Source: Christiangramia crocea (GTDB lineage Bacteria > Bacteroidota > Bacteroidia > Flavobacteriales > Flavobacteriaceae). From it: a DNA stretch of 64,000 nucleotides. Of this stretch, positions 22,134-30,849 are shown one piece after another; position 1 is the stretch's first letter; each line of letters starts with the position of its first letter. The DNA lies in assembly GCF_022410465.1 (NCBI RefSeq), contig NZ_JAJSON010000018.1:124001-188000 (forward strand), given 5' to 3'. The notes under the pieces were generated by a model. The model did not search any database. It saw nothing but the letters and a program-made list of their open reading frames with translations, and was not told where the DNA came from. The position numbers were made by a program, and so were the translations under genes.

Positions 22134-23466
22134 AGCTTAGTCGTTCTGCAATTTTAGAAAATGGCTGATGTTTAAAATTCTTGTAGACCAGTTTTCCGTT
22201 CACAAATGTATGGGTAACCCGCGATTTAAAGGTTGTTCCCTCAAAAGGCGACCATTTACATTTTGAAAATATATTGTCGGGTTGTACGGCCCATGGAGAA
22301 TTAAGGTCCACCAGAACAAGATCGGCTTTATAGCCCTCCCTGATAAAACCTCTTTTTTCGATCTGGAATAAAATGGCCGGATTATGACAGGCTTTCTCCA
22401 CAATCTTTTCAAGAGAAATCTTTCCCTGGTGATGCATTTGAAGAAGAGCCGGCAGGGCATGCTGAACCAAAGGTCCTCCGCTTGGCGCTTTGGTATACAC
22501 ATTCTTCTTCTCTTCCCTGGTATGTGGGGCATGATCTGTTGCTATAACGTCCAGATGATTATCCAAAAGTCCTGCAAGCAAAGCTTCCTGATCCTCTTTG
22601 GTCTTAACCGCAGGATTCCACTTTATAAAGGTTCCTTTACTTACATAATCTGAATCATTGAACCAGAGGTGATGAATACATACCTCGGCTGTGATCTTTT
22701 TATCTTTTAAAGCTTTCTTGTTATTAAAAAGACTTAATTCTTTCGCGGTTGATATATGAAAGACATGCAGTCTCGCACCGGTCTTTTGAGCCAGCTTTAC
22801 GGCTTTGGAAGAAGATTTATAACAAGCTTCGGTACTTCTGATTTTTGGATGTAATTCAATAGGAATATCCTCCCCATAGCGCTCAATACATTCGGCAAGA
22901 TTATCCTTAATGGTTTGTTCATCCTCACAGTGAACTGCTATTAACACCGGTGATTTCTTAAAGATCTGTTCAAGGATCTTTTCATCGTCTACCAGCATGT
23001 TCCCGGTAGAAGAACCAAGAAACAACTTCAAAGCTGCCACCGATTTTGGATCTATCTTCTCTATTTCACCAAGATTGTCGTTGGTCCCGCCAAACATAAA
23101 AGAATAGTTGGCATAAGAAGTTTCTGCCGCAAGCTTGAATTTTTCTTCCAGCAACTCTATAGTGGTAGTTTGTGGAAGAGTATTGGGCATTTCAATAAAA
23201 GAAGTAATTCCTCCGGCTACCGCCGCCTTTGAACCTGTCTCAATACACTCCTTATGAGTAAGGCCAGGCTCCCTGAAATGTACCTGATCATCAATAAGAC
23301 CGGGCAGCAAATAAGTACCTTCGGCATCATAGATGCTCACATCGGGAGATTTGGCGCTAATACTTTCAGAAATCTCAGAAATAATTCCATCTTCTATAAA
23401 AACGTCACCATTCTGGATCTTTCCTTCGTTTACAATCTTTGCGTTCTTAATTAATACCTTTTTCAT
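22123..23466 (-). CDS. pyrC: dihydroorotase (class I)
   Basis: Amidohydrolase that closes carbamoyl-aspartate to dihydroorotate in pyrimidine synthesis; 447 residues. It shows IDDQVHFREPGLTHKE (about 58-73), MPNTLPQTT, LKLFLGSSTGNML, AVHCEDE, LHVFHISTAKEL and VIATDHAPH, the metal-site motifs of the class. The first metal motif, usually HxH, reads QVH here, so one histidine ligand is replaced by Gln; I recall this from Bacteroidota homologues. It shares its first base with the end of the GT2 gene and overlaps the DUF4296 gene, so the three are tightly coupled. Confidence 0.9.
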   Translation of the reverse strand: MKKVLIKNAKIVNEGKIQNGDVFIEDGIISEISESISAKSPDVSIYDAEGTYLLPGLIDDQVHFREPGLTHKECIETGSKAAVAGGITSFIEMPNTLPQTTTIELLEEKFKLAAETSYANYSFMFGGTNDNLGEIEKIDPKSVAALKLFLGSSTGNMLVDDEKILEQIFKKSPVLIAVHCEDEQTIKDNLAECIERYGEDIPIELHPKIRSTEACYKSSSKAVKLAQKTGARLHVFHISTAKELSLFNNKKALKDKKITAEVCIHHLWFNDSDYVSKGTFIKWNPAVKTKEDQEALLAGLLDNHLDVIATDHAPHTREEKKNVYTKAPSGGPLVQHALPALLQMHHQGKISLEKIVEKACHNPAILFQIEKRGFIREGYKADLVLVDLNSPWAVQPDNIFSKCKWSPFEGTTFKSRVTHTFVNGKLVYKNFKHQPFSKIAERLSFDR

Positions 23467-24203
23467 CAGATTTTTATCCTGTTAAACAGACTTTTCAGCT
23501 TCATTTTTATTACTCCAAAAGCGGCTTCTGAAATGATTGAGCCACTCATCTTGGAAGTTCCCTGTGTCCTGTCAGTAAAAATTACCGGGACTTCCACAAT
23601 CTTAAATCCTAAAAGATGAGATTTGAACTTCATCTCGATCTGGAAAGCATAACCAACAAAGTGGATCTTATCCAGATTTATTGCTTCCAGAACCTTTCTT
23701 TTATAACAAACAAAACCGGCAGTTGTATCCTGTACATCCATTCCGGTTATAAACCTCACATATCTGGAGGCCAGCCAGGACATCAATACCCTGTTCATTG
23801 GCCAGTTTATAACATTCACCCCGGTTATATACCGCGAGCCTATGGCAACATCGGCTCCATCCCTTTTACAGGTGTTATATAAGCGCACAAGGTCATTCGG
23901 GTTATGAGAGAAATCGGCATCCATCTCAAAAATATACTCATAACTCCTGTTTAAAGCCCACTTAAAACCATGAATATAAGCGGTTCCAAGCCCCAGTTTA
24001 CCCATGCGTTCTTCAAGGAACAATCGCTTCGGGAATTCAGCCTGTAAGGTCCTTACCCTTGTTGCTGTTCCATCAGGAGAATTATCATCTACTACCAGTA
24101 TATGAAATTTACGTCTTTGAGAAAACACATTTCTTATAATGCGTTCAATGTTTTCAATTTCATTAAATGTGGGTATAATAATTATCCCATTTACCATTCC
24201 CAA
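23466..24203 (-). CDS. polyprenol monophosphomannose synthase-like GT2
   Basis: Glycosyltransferase family 2 of the DPM1/Ppm type, 245 residues. N-terminal IIIIPTFNEIENIERIIRNV, the DxD-like EMDADFSHNPNDL (about 95-107) and the product-region NWPMNRVLMSWLASRYVR match the group, which transfers mannose from GDP-mannose to a polyprenyl phosphate at the inner face of the membrane. There is no C-terminal membrane domain. First gene of the operon with pyrC and DUF4296. Two ATGs, at 24203 and 24197, could serve as start. Confidence 0.88.
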   Translation of the reverse strand: MGMVNGIIIIPTFNEIENIERIIRNVFSQRRKFHILVVDDNSPDGTATRVRTLQAEFPKRLFLEERMGKLGLGTAYIHGFKWALNRSYEYIFEMDADFSHNPNDLVRLYNTCKRDGADVAIGSRYITGVNVINWPMNRVLMSWLASRYVRFITGMDVQDTTAGFVCYKRKVLEAINLDKIHFVGYAFQIEMKFKSHLLGFKIVEVPVIFTDRTQGTSKMSGSIISEAAFGVIKMKLKSLFNRIKI

Positions 24204-24213
24204 AAATTTTGCA

Positions 24214-24221
24214 CAAATGTA
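24214..24221 (-). promoter_or_regulatory. -7 element of the GT2-pyrC operon
   Basis: Read on the minus strand this is TACATTTG, a full match to TAnnTTTG, 10 bases before the upstream ATG at 24203. Confidence 0.6.
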
Positions 24222-24277
24222 GGCAAATTAAATCTTCAAAACTTTATGTCATCCGCCGGGATTCAAGGTCAAAATTT

Positions 24278-24285
24278 TACATTTG
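24278..24285 (+). promoter_or_regulatory. -7 element of the DUF4271 gene
   Basis: TACATTTG, a full match, ends 12 bases before the ATG at 24298. Together with the minus-strand element it makes a compact divergent promoter region of under 100 bases. Confidence 0.6.
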
Positions 24286-24297
24286 TAAAAAAATTCT

Positions 24298-24951
24298 ATG
24301 CAGGCCATTGAAAGAATTCATGAATATCAGGATTGGATCACTCTGGTATTTCTGGCATGCTTCATTCTTCTGGCTGTTGCAAAATTATTATTCCCTCAAC
24401 GTTTTGCAGAATTTATATCCCTCTTAAACTCGGGTAAATTTATAGCCTTTAAAGGAAAGGAGAATAAGGCTTTTCATGGTTTTAACATTTTATTGTTATG
24501 CTTCCAGGCTTTAGCTGTTTCTATTTTTCTATTTATAGTCTATCGCTATTATTTTGAGCTTCGTCAACCGGCCTTAATTGTTTTTATAAGGATTTTCACA
24601 GCCTATATCTGCTTCATACTAATAAAAGCAGGAATAGAAAAAATCATCGGCAATATCTTTGAAATTGACGAAAAAATCGATTATTACCTTTTTCAGAAAT
24701 TCAGCTACCGCAATTTCATATCAATTTTTCTACTGACAGCATCTTTATTTTTGATTTATAGTTTGAATCCAACAGCATTGCTCATTGGATTAACAGGGGG
24801 CATTACGCTCACTGCGAACTCTATTGCCCTTTTTATTATCTACAGAAGAAATCAAAGTGTACTTAGCGCAAATTGGTTCTATTTTATTTTGTACCTTTGC
24901 GCACTTGAAATTGCCCCTTATATTATTTTGTACAAGCTAATTACAATATAA
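24298..24951 (+). CDS. DUF4271 membrane protein
   Basis: A 217-residue integral membrane protein with about six hydrophobic helices (for example WITLVFLACFILLAVAKLLF near the start). It matches the DUF4271 pattern: short loop QRFAEFISLLNSGKF, then alternating helices with EKIIGNIFEIDEKIDYYLF between helices 3 and 4. It lies 24 bases upstream of a hemD-like gene, a pairing I recall in other Flavobacteriia. Function unknown; the neighbour suggests, weakly, a link to tetrapyrrole metabolism. Confidence 0.78.
   Translation: MQAIERIHEYQDWITLVFLACFILLAVAKLLFPQRFAEFISLLNSGKFIAFKGKENKAFHGFNILLLCFQALAVSIFLFIVYRYYFELRQPALIVFIRIFTAYICFILIKAGIEKIIGNIFEIDEKIDYYLFQKFSYRNFISIFLLTASLFLIYSLNPTALLIGLTGGITLTANSIALFIIYRRNQSVLSANWFYFILYLCALEIAPYIILYKLITI
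24892..24899 (+). promoter_or_regulatory. internal promoter ahead of the hemD-like gene
   Basis: TACCTTTG lies inside the last 60 bases of the DUF4271 gene, preceded by ATTGG 16 bases upstream. It could give the hemD-like gene (ATG at 24976) its own transcript. Confidence 0.45.
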
Positions 24952-24975
24952 AAAGGACCTAATAAAGTTTTATAT

Positions 24976-25722
24976 ATGAAAGTGAAAACAATTTTGGTTT
25001 CTCAGCCAGAACCTAAGGTTGAAAACTCGCCTTATTTTGAGCTGGAGGAAAAACAAAAAGTTAAAATTGATTTCATACCTTTTATTCATGTTGAAGGCGT
25101 GCCTTCTAAAGAGGTGAGACAACAAAAAGTAGATCTCACAAAGTATACGGCAATCGTTCTTACCAGCCGTAATGCCGTAGACCATTACTTTAGAATTGCT
25201 GAGGAAATGAGGTATAAGGTGCCTGATACTTTGAAGTATTTCTGCCAGAGTGAAGCTGTGGCCTACTACCTGCAAAAATATGTGGTTTACCGTAAAAGAA
25301 AGATCTATGTAGGAAAACGGACTTTTGCAGAACTAGCACCTTTGATCAAAAAATACAAAAACGAAAAGTTCCTTTTACCTTCATCAGATATGCTTAAGCC
25401 TGATGTTCCCAAGACTTTGAACAAACTTGGGATTGAATGGAAAAAGGCAACATTTTACCGAACCGTTGTGAGTGACCTTTCACATTTGAAAGATGTAACT
25501 TATGACATCCTGGTATTTTTTAGCCCAAGTGGAATTAAATCTCTTTTCGAGAATTTCCCGGATTTCAAACAGAACAATACACGAATAGCTGTTTTTGGCA
25601 ACACTACAATCAAAGCAGCCAAAGAACATGGTCTGGTGGTGAACATCAAGGCTCCCACGCCTGAAACACCAAGTATGACCATGGCGATTAGCAAATATAT
25701 AAGCGAGGTAAATAAGAAATAA
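24976..25722 (+). CDS. hemD: uroporphyrinogen-III synthase family protein
   Basis: A 248-residue protein of the HemD fold, which cyclises hydroxymethylbilane to uroporphyrinogen III in haem synthesis. It has the two-lobe pattern: KTILVSQPEPKVENSPYFEL at the N-terminus, KYTAIVLTSRNAVDHYF (about 55-71), FLLPSSDMLKPDVPKTLNK, YDILVFFSPSGIKSLFENF and IAVFGNTTIKAAKEHGL. Sequence conservation is low in this family and the assignment rests on these strand-loop features. It sits just behind DUF4271 and ends at a strong bidirectional terminator. Confidence 0.85.
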   Translation: MKVKTILVSQPEPKVENSPYFELEEKQKVKIDFIPFIHVEGVPSKEVRQQKVDLTKYTAIVLTSRNAVDHYFRIAEEMRYKVPDTLKYFCQSEAVAYYLQKYVVYRKRKIYVGKRTFAELAPLIKKYKNEKFLLPSSDMLKPDVPKTLNKLGIEWKKATFYRTVVSDLSHLKDVTYDILVFFSPSGIKSLFENFPDFKQNNTRIAVFGNTTIKAAKEHGLVVNIKAPTPETPSMTMAISKYISEVNKK

Positions 25723-25755
25723 TCCGCTTCGGTTAATAAATAAAGTATAAACATA

Positions 25756-25787
25756 AAAAATCCGGTCAAATCAATGACCGGATTTTT
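25756..25787. terminator. bidirectional terminator between hemD and pckA
   Basis: AAAAATCCGGTCA (25756-25768) and TGACCGGATTTTT (25775-25787) make a perfect 13-bp stem with a 6-base loop. The A- and T-runs let it end transcription from both convergent genes. Confidence 0.9.
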
Positions 25788-25815
25788 CATTTACAACATC
25801 TAACAATTTAAAAAA

Positions 25816-27414
25816 CTACTCTTTAGGAGCTCCATTCATTATTTCTTCATTTGCATAAGCTTCGAATTTGCTAAAATTCTTTCTGAAGAAATTTGCGAGT
25901 TCCTTTGCTTTTCTATCATAGGCTTCTTTATCTTTCCACGTATTCTTAGGATTGAGAATTTCTGAAGGTACTCCTTCACAGGATTTAGGCATTTGCAGAC
26001 CAAAAATCTCATGGGTTTCATATTCCACATTATCCAGCTTACCTTCCAGAGCAGAACTTATCATTTCCCGTGTATACTTTAATTTCATTCTGCTTCCAAC
26101 TCCATAAGGACCACCCGTCCAGCCTGTATTAACCAGCCAAACATTCACTCCTGCTGCCTTCATCTTAGCACTAAGCATTTCGGCGTATTTAGTAGGATGA
26201 AGAGGCATGAAAGGCGCTCCAAAGCAAGCAGAAAAACTGGGAATTGGTTCATCCACTCCTGCTTCGGTCCCCGCCACTTTCGCGGTATAACCACTAATAA
26301 AATGATAGGCAGCCTGGCCTGGATTAAGTTTACTTATTGGAGGCAAAACCCCAAATGCATCAGCCGTAAGAAAAAAGATATTCCTGGGATTCTTTCCTGA
26401 AGAAGGTTCCTGGATATTACTAATATGATGTATAGGATAGCTCACCCTTGTATTCTGGGTGATTTTAGTATTCTCGAAGTCAACATTGCCGCTTTCGTCA
26501 AGTACAACATTTTCAAGAATGGCGCCGGGTTTGATAGCCTGATAAATATCGGGTTCATTCTCTTCTGAAAGATTGATCACTTTTGCATAACAGCCACCTT
26601 CAAAATTAAAAATGGTATTATCTGCCGTCCAGCCATGTTCATCATCCCCGATAAGTCTTCTTTCAGGATCAGCCGATAATGTGGTTTTTCCTGTACCGGA
26701 AAGCCCGAAGAATATAGCCGTATCACCGTCTTCTCCTATATTGGCAGAGCAATGCATTGGCAGGGTATCTTTATAAACAGGAAGAATAAAATTAAGTGCG
26801 GAAAAAATTCCTTTTTTAATTTCACCGGTATAACCTGTACCTCCAATGAGAGCGATCTTTTTCGAAAAATTGAGAATAGCGAAGTTCTCCTGCCGGGTTC
26901 CGTCTACTTCCGGATCGGCCTTAAAGCCTGGCGCGTTCACTATGAGCCAGTCTTCCCTAAAATTCTCAAGCTGGTCATCATCAAGCCTCAGAAACATGTT
27001 AAAGGCAAACATATTGGACCACGGATACTCATTAACCACCCGTATGTTCAACCGATAATTCTTATCGGCACAGGCAAAGGCATCTCTAACATAAACTTCT
27101 TTCCCGCCAAGATAATCGACAACTTTTTTATAAAGTTTATCAAATTTCTCAGAATCAAAAGGAATATTGATATCTCCCCACCATACTTTATCTCTAGTTA
27201 CTTCATCTTTAACAATGAATCTGTCCTTTGGAGATCTTCCGGTAAATTTACCTGTGTTCACAGCGAGGGCTCCAAATGAAGTTTCTACCCCCTGACCAAG
27301 TCTTAAAGTTTCTTCCTGAAGTTCCTGTGGAGATAACTGATAATGTACATTGGCATTATTGATCCCGTAACGCTCTAACGAAATCGTTTTCGTAATTTGG
27401 GTGTTTCCGACCAT
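25816..27414 (-). CDS. pckA: phosphoenolpyruvate carboxykinase (ATP)
   Basis: Gluconeogenic enzyme that converts oxaloacetate and ATP to phosphoenolpyruvate; 532 residues, the usual length of the ATP-dependent form. FTGRSPKDRFIV (about 57-68) binds oxaloacetate, the P-loop GLSGTGKTT is at 237-245, LIGDDEHGW follows with metal ligand Asp, and the adenine-binding C-terminal part is intact (WLVNTGWTGGPYGVGSRMKL). It stands alone, with a -7 element (minus strand, 27455-27448) 33 bases before its ATG and the terminator shared with hemD behind it. Confidence 0.97.
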   Translation of the reverse strand: MVGNTQITKTISLERYGINNANVHYQLSPQELQEETLRLGQGVETSFGALAVNTGKFTGRSPKDRFIVKDEVTRDKVWWGDINIPFDSEKFDKLYKKVVDYLGGKEVYVRDAFACADKNYRLNIRVVNEYPWSNMFAFNMFLRLDDDQLENFREDWLIVNAPGFKADPEVDGTRQENFAILNFSKKIALIGGTGYTGEIKKGIFSALNFILPVYKDTLPMHCSANIGEDGDTAIFFGLSGTGKTTLSADPERRLIGDDEHGWTADNTIFNFEGGCYAKVINLSEENEPDIYQAIKPGAILENVVLDESGNVDFENTKITQNTRVSYPIHHISNIQEPSSGKNPRNIFFLTADAFGVLPPISKLNPGQAAYHFISGYTAKVAGTEAGVDEPIPSFSACFGAPFMPLHPTKYAEMLSAKMKAAGVNVWLVNTGWTGGPYGVGSRMKLKYTREMISSALEGKLDNVEYETHEIFGLQMPKSCEGVPSEILNPKNTWKDKEAYDRKAKELANFFRKNFSKFEAYANEEIMNGAPKE

Positions 27415-27447
27415 AAAAAAATCAAATCTGTGGTTTGTTTATGTGAA

Positions 27448-27455
27448 CAAAAGTA
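27448..27455 (-). promoter_or_regulatory. -7 element of pckA
   Basis: On the minus strand this reads TACTTTTG, fitting TAnnTTTG, with a predicted leader of about 28 bases. No -33 TTG is evident. Confidence 0.5.
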
Positions 27456-27492
27456 AAAATCTTAGATAGATATACCGACAAACAGCCTTAAA

Positions 27493-27882
27493 TTATTTCT
27501 TTTTTAACGTTATGAAATTGAGCAGTAAAATAAACCAGGCAATGATCAAAAGGGTTCCTCCCACCGGTGTGAGCAGGGCTATCCTTGTAAAATCGAAACT
27601 GGTCAGGGCATTGGTAGCCAGCAAATAGATAGACCCGGAAAAAAGAAATGTTCCGGTACATAACAAATAGAATATCCAGTTGAACTTTATATTCCAGACT
27701 CTACCAAATCCTCCAATGATCAAAAGTAAAAAGGCATGATACATTTGAAATCTCACACCTGTTTCAAATGAATCCAAAGAATTTTCAGAAATGATATCTT
27801 TCAGGCCGTGAGCTGCAAATGCTCCTAGAATAACGGCCAGTAATCCGAAAAGTGCTCCTGCAATTAAAAATCTTCTGTTCAT
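27493..27882 (-). CDS. DUF423 membrane protein
   Basis: A 129-residue inner-membrane protein of the DUF423 (YgdD-like) family. It has four hydrophobic helices, starting with RFLIAGALFGLLAVILGAFA and the conserved AAHGLKDIISENSLDSFETG, then VRFQMYHAFLLL and the terminal LLTPVGGTLLIIAWFIL. Function is not known for the family. It is preceded by a short gap shared with the divergent saccharopine dehydrogenase gene and followed by 78 bases before pckA, so it may be transcribed alone. Confidence 0.85.
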   Translation of the reverse strand: MNRRFLIAGALFGLLAVILGAFAAHGLKDIISENSLDSFETGVRFQMYHAFLLLIIGGFGRVWNIKFNWIFYLLCTGTFLFSGSIYLLATNALTSFDFTRIALLTPVGGTLLIIAWFILLLNFITLKKK

Positions 27883-27950
27883 ACTTTCAATTTTATTTCA
27901 TGCAAAGTTTTAATACATTCGTTTGCAACTACACAAAACTAACTTAATTT

Positions 27951-29324
27951 ATGCGAGAAATTTTAATTGTGGGGGCTGGAAAATCTACCTCGGTCCTCAT
28001 TAATTACCTGCTGCAACAGGCCGAAACTGAAGATCTCTTCCTTAGAATTGGCGATATAGATATCAACAATGCCAAAAAAACATGTAAGGATCATCCTAAA
28101 TGTGAAGCATTTACCCTGGATGTGTTCAAGGCTGAAAGTCGTGAACCGGCGATCAAAAAAGCTGATATCGTTATCTCCATGCTGCCGGCAAGATTTCACA
28201 TAGAAGTAGCTAAAGACTGCCTGAAATTTGGCAAAAACATGGTTACAGCATCCTATATAAGTGAGGAAATGAAAGCCCTGGACCCCGAGGTTAAGGAAAA
28301 AGGCCTTGTATTTATGAACGAGATCGGTGTGGATCCAGGCATAGACCACATGAGTGCCATGCAGGTAATAGACAGGATAAGAGATAAAGGAGGTAATATG
28401 TTACTTTTTGAATCTTTTACAGGTGGTCTGGTTGCTCCGGAAAGTGATACCAACCTGTGGAACTATAAATTCACATGGAATCCCAGAAATGTAGTGGTTG
28501 CGGGACAGGGCGGCGTTGCCGAATTCATCCAGGAGGGTAAATACAAATACATTCCATACCATCGTCTATTCCGTCGTACCGAATTCCTTGAAATTGAAGA
28601 CTACGGAAAATTTGAAGGCTATGCCAACCGTAATTCGCTGAAATATCAAAGCATTTATGGTCTTGAAGATGCGCTCACTCTTTATCGTGGCACCATTAGA
28701 AAAGTGGGTTTCAGTCGGGCCTGGAACATGTTCGTACAACTGGGCATGACCGATGACAGCTTTACAATGAAGGGCTCAGAGGAAATGAGTTACCGGGATT
28801 TCATAAATTCCTTTCTTCCCTATTCACCAAGCGATTCGGTAGAATTAAAGACACGTCATAATCTTAAGATTGACCAGGACGATATTATGTGGGAAAAACT
28901 GCTGGAGCTGGATATTTTTAATCCCGGTAAGAAAATAGGACTAAAAGATGCCACCCCCGCTCAGGCACTTCAAAAAATCCTGATGGATAAATGGTCCTTA
29001 TCACAGGATGATAAAGATATGATAGTTATGTACCACAAATTCGGTTATGAACTGAATGGAGAAAAAAGGCAGATAGATTCCACTATGGTGCATATAGGGG
29101 AAGACCAGTCCAAAACAGCTATGGCTAAAACAGTGGGCTTACCCGTAGCGATGGCAACCATAATGATACTGAATGGAGAGATCAAAACACCCGGGGTTCA
29201 GTTACCCATTCAGAAAGAAGTTTATGAGCCTTTGCTTAAAAAGCTGGAAGCTCATGATATAAAATTTAAAGAAAAAGAAACCGAATATCTGGGATATAAT
29301 CCATTTGGAGAGGTAGGAAATTAA
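27951..29324 (+). CDS. saccharopine dehydrogenase family protein (lysine metabolism)
   Basis: A 457-residue NAD(P)-dependent oxidoreductase. N-terminal Rossmann motif ILIVGAGKSTSVLINYLLQ, DIVISMLPARFHIEVAKDCL, then the family core MNEIGVDPGIDHMSAMQVID (about 122-141) and the saccharopine-binding C-terminal domain with SFTGGLVAPESDTNLWNYKF. This resembles the glutamate-forming (LYS9-type) saccharopine dehydrogenase; in animals and some bacteria it degrades lysine to 2-aminoadipate semialdehyde. An Lrp/AsnC regulator follows 51 bases downstream, and a glutaryl-CoA dehydrogenase is encoded at 3.3 kb. No lysine-ketoglutarate reductase is visible here. Confidence 0.85.
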   Translation: MREILIVGAGKSTSVLINYLLQQAETEDLFLRIGDIDINNAKKTCKDHPKCEAFTLDVFKAESREPAIKKADIVISMLPARFHIEVAKDCLKFGKNMVTASYISEEMKALDPEVKEKGLVFMNEIGVDPGIDHMSAMQVIDRIRDKGGNMLLFESFTGGLVAPESDTNLWNYKFTWNPRNVVVAGQGGVAEFIQEGKYKYIPYHRLFRRTEFLEIEDYGKFEGYANRNSLKYQSIYGLEDALTLYRGTIRKVGFSRAWNMFVQLGMTDDSFTMKGSEEMSYRDFINSFLPYSPSDSVELKTRHNLKIDQDDIMWEKLLELDIFNPGKKIGLKDATPAQALQKILMDKWSLSQDDKDMIVMYHKFGYELNGEKRQIDSTMVHIGEDQSKTAMAKTVGLPVAMATIMILNGEIKTPGVQLPIQKEVYEPLLKKLEAHDIKFKEKETEYLGYNPFGEVGN

Positions 29325-29375
29325 ATTTAGAAAGCATTTTTCTTATTTTAGCTTAATTACCGAAAAATTAAGCTA

Positions 29376-29846
29376 ATGAAGATAGTAAACGAAAATGTAA
29401 AGCTGGACGGGATAGACAAGACCATCCTGAACTTTTTGATGGAAGATGCTAAGAAGCCTATTCTTGAAATTGCAAAAAATATTGGAATAACAGGCGCTGC
29501 CGTACATCAGCGCTTAAGAAAACTTGAAAAATCGGGACTTATTGAGGGATCCAGGATGATGCTGGATGCCCGTCTTTTAGGATATAAGACCATGGCGTTT
29601 GTGGGAGTATATCTTGATAAGGCGGTTAGCAATCCGCAAGCTGTAAAACAGCTCAGTGAAATTCCGGAGGTGATCGAATGTCATTATACCACGGGGAACT
29701 GGTCAATATTCCTAAAGATACTCTGCCGGGATAATGAACATTTGATGAATGTTCTCAATAAGAATATTCAGGCAATAGATGGGGTTTCAAGAACTGAAAC
29801 CTTTATATCACTTAATCAGCAGATCAACCGGCAGATCAAGATATAA
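29376..29846 (+). CDS. Lrp/AsnC family regulator
   Basis: A 156-residue transcription factor. The N-terminal helix-turn-helix (about 10-60) has LDGIDKTILNFLMEDAKKP and ITGAAVHQRLRKLEKSGLIEG, the family signature; the C-terminal RAM/ligand-binding half has FVGVYLDKAVSNPQAVKQL and ECHYTTGNWSIFLKI. Such proteins sense amino acids. The adjacent saccharopine dehydrogenase suggests lysine or a lysine derivative as ligand, and local control of that gene as a target; both are inferences from position. Confidence 0.88.
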   Translation: MKIVNENVKLDGIDKTILNFLMEDAKKPILEIAKNIGITGAAVHQRLRKLEKSGLIEGSRMMLDARLLGYKTMAFVGVYLDKAVSNPQAVKQLSEIPEVIECHYTTGNWSIFLKILCRDNEHLMNVLNKNIQAIDGVSRTETFISLNQQINRQIKI

Positions 29847-29880
29847 AAAAGCTTACTTAAGTGTACCTGATTTTTCTACT

Positions 29881-29921
29881 CATAAAAATACCCCCAAATA
29901 GTGTCTAACTTTTTGGGGGTA
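29881..29921 (-). terminator. terminator of the zinc metallopeptidase gene
   Basis: TACCCCCAAA (29889-29898) pairs with TTTGGGGGTA (29912-29921). The T-run is on the minus strand (opposite 29881-29890), so it ends leftward transcription from the gene at 29958-30650. Confidence 0.8.
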
Positions 29922-29957
29922 CGTCATTGATCGCAGCTTTTTATGATTGCATTATTT

Positions 29958-30650
29958 TTAATCCCTTCCCAAATAGATACTCAGGAAATACATGAGTGTT
30001 GCAAGCGAACCTATAGCAGCAACCACATAAGTCCTGGCTGCCCATTTCAGTGAGTCCTCTGCCGCATCATGCTCTGAACTGGTAAGCATATTTTCGTTCT
30101 CCAGCCACACCAGTGCTCTTTTACTGGCATCATATTCCACCGGAAGGGTAATAAAGCTAAAGAGCGTTCCCATTCCATACATAATGATACCAAGTAATAA
30201 AACGGTTTGACCTATACCCGATCCAACCATTACCATAAGCATAATACCTCCAAAAATGGCCCACTGGGAAAGTTTGGAAGCAACACTAACTACCGGCACG
30301 AGCGTACTTCTCATTTGCAGCCAGCTATAAGCTTTCGCATGCTGTACGGCATGTCCGCACTCGTGAGCAGCAACCGCAGCGGCCGCAGCATTCCTTTGGG
30401 AATAAACACCTTCACTGAGGTTCACCGTTTTCTTTGAAGGATTATAGTGATCTGAAAGCATTCCGGGGGTAGAGATTACCTCAACATCATGAATGCCATT
30501 ATCTCTCAACATTCTTTCCGCTATTTCTTTTCCGCTCATCCCGTTTTGCAGATGGACCTTAGAATATTTCTTGAATTTGCTCTTAAGCTTATTGCTCACG
30601 AACATACTAACAAGAAAAATAAGTCCTGCTATTATATAATATCCCATCAT
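29958..30650 (-). CDS. membrane zinc metallopeptidase (YugP type)
   Basis: A 230-residue membrane-bound peptidase-like protein of the neutral zinc metallopeptidase (YugP) family. There is one hydrophobic helix at the N-terminus (YYIIAGLIFLVSMFV) and three more in the C-terminal half. The zinc motif HECGH lies in AAAVAAHECGHAVQHAKAYS, at about residue 96. GKEIAERMLRDNGIHDVEV and LSDHYNPSKKTVNLSEGVY are typical. A double ATG (30650 and 30647) marks the start. Substrates are unknown. It has its own terminator and no operon partner. Confidence 0.85.
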   Translation of the reverse strand: MMGYYIIAGLIFLVSMFVSNKLKSKFKKYSKVHLQNGMSGKEIAERMLRDNGIHDVEVISTPGMLSDHYNPSKKTVNLSEGVYSQRNAAAAAVAAHECGHAVQHAKAYSWLQMRSTLVPVVSVASKLSQWAIFGGIMLMVMVGSGIGQTVLLLGIIMYGMGTLFSFITLPVEYDASKRALVWLENENMLTSSEHDAAEDSLKWAARTYVVAAIGSLATLMYFLSIYLGRD

Positions 30651-30818
30651 AGGTTTAAAGTTTTATCTGTTTTTGGATTTCAAATATATCAAAAATCCGG
30701 CCACAGCATCTCTGGGGACAAAATTTGAAAAACACCCTGACATTAGTGGCATTTTCCACAATAAAAATGATTCCTTTCCAATTTAATGTCTTTATATTTC
30801 ACAAATTCAGATATTAGT

Positions 30819-30826
30819 TATATTTG
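30819..30826 (+). promoter_or_regulatory. -7 element of pyrH
   Basis: TATATTTG, a full match, lies 23 bases before the pyrH ATG, with TTTC 18 bases upstream in place of TTTG. Confidence 0.6.
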
Positions 30827-30849
30827 CAACGATTATCTAAAAATCAGCT

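Noticed and set aside
26752-27279. 175-codon frame antisense to pckA
   Set aside because: Fully inside pckA; basic, motif-free translation typical of an antisense shadow.
27963-28349. 128-codon frame antisense to the saccharopine dehydrogenase gene
   Set aside because: Overlaps the conserved Rossmann domain of the real gene; no recognisable features.
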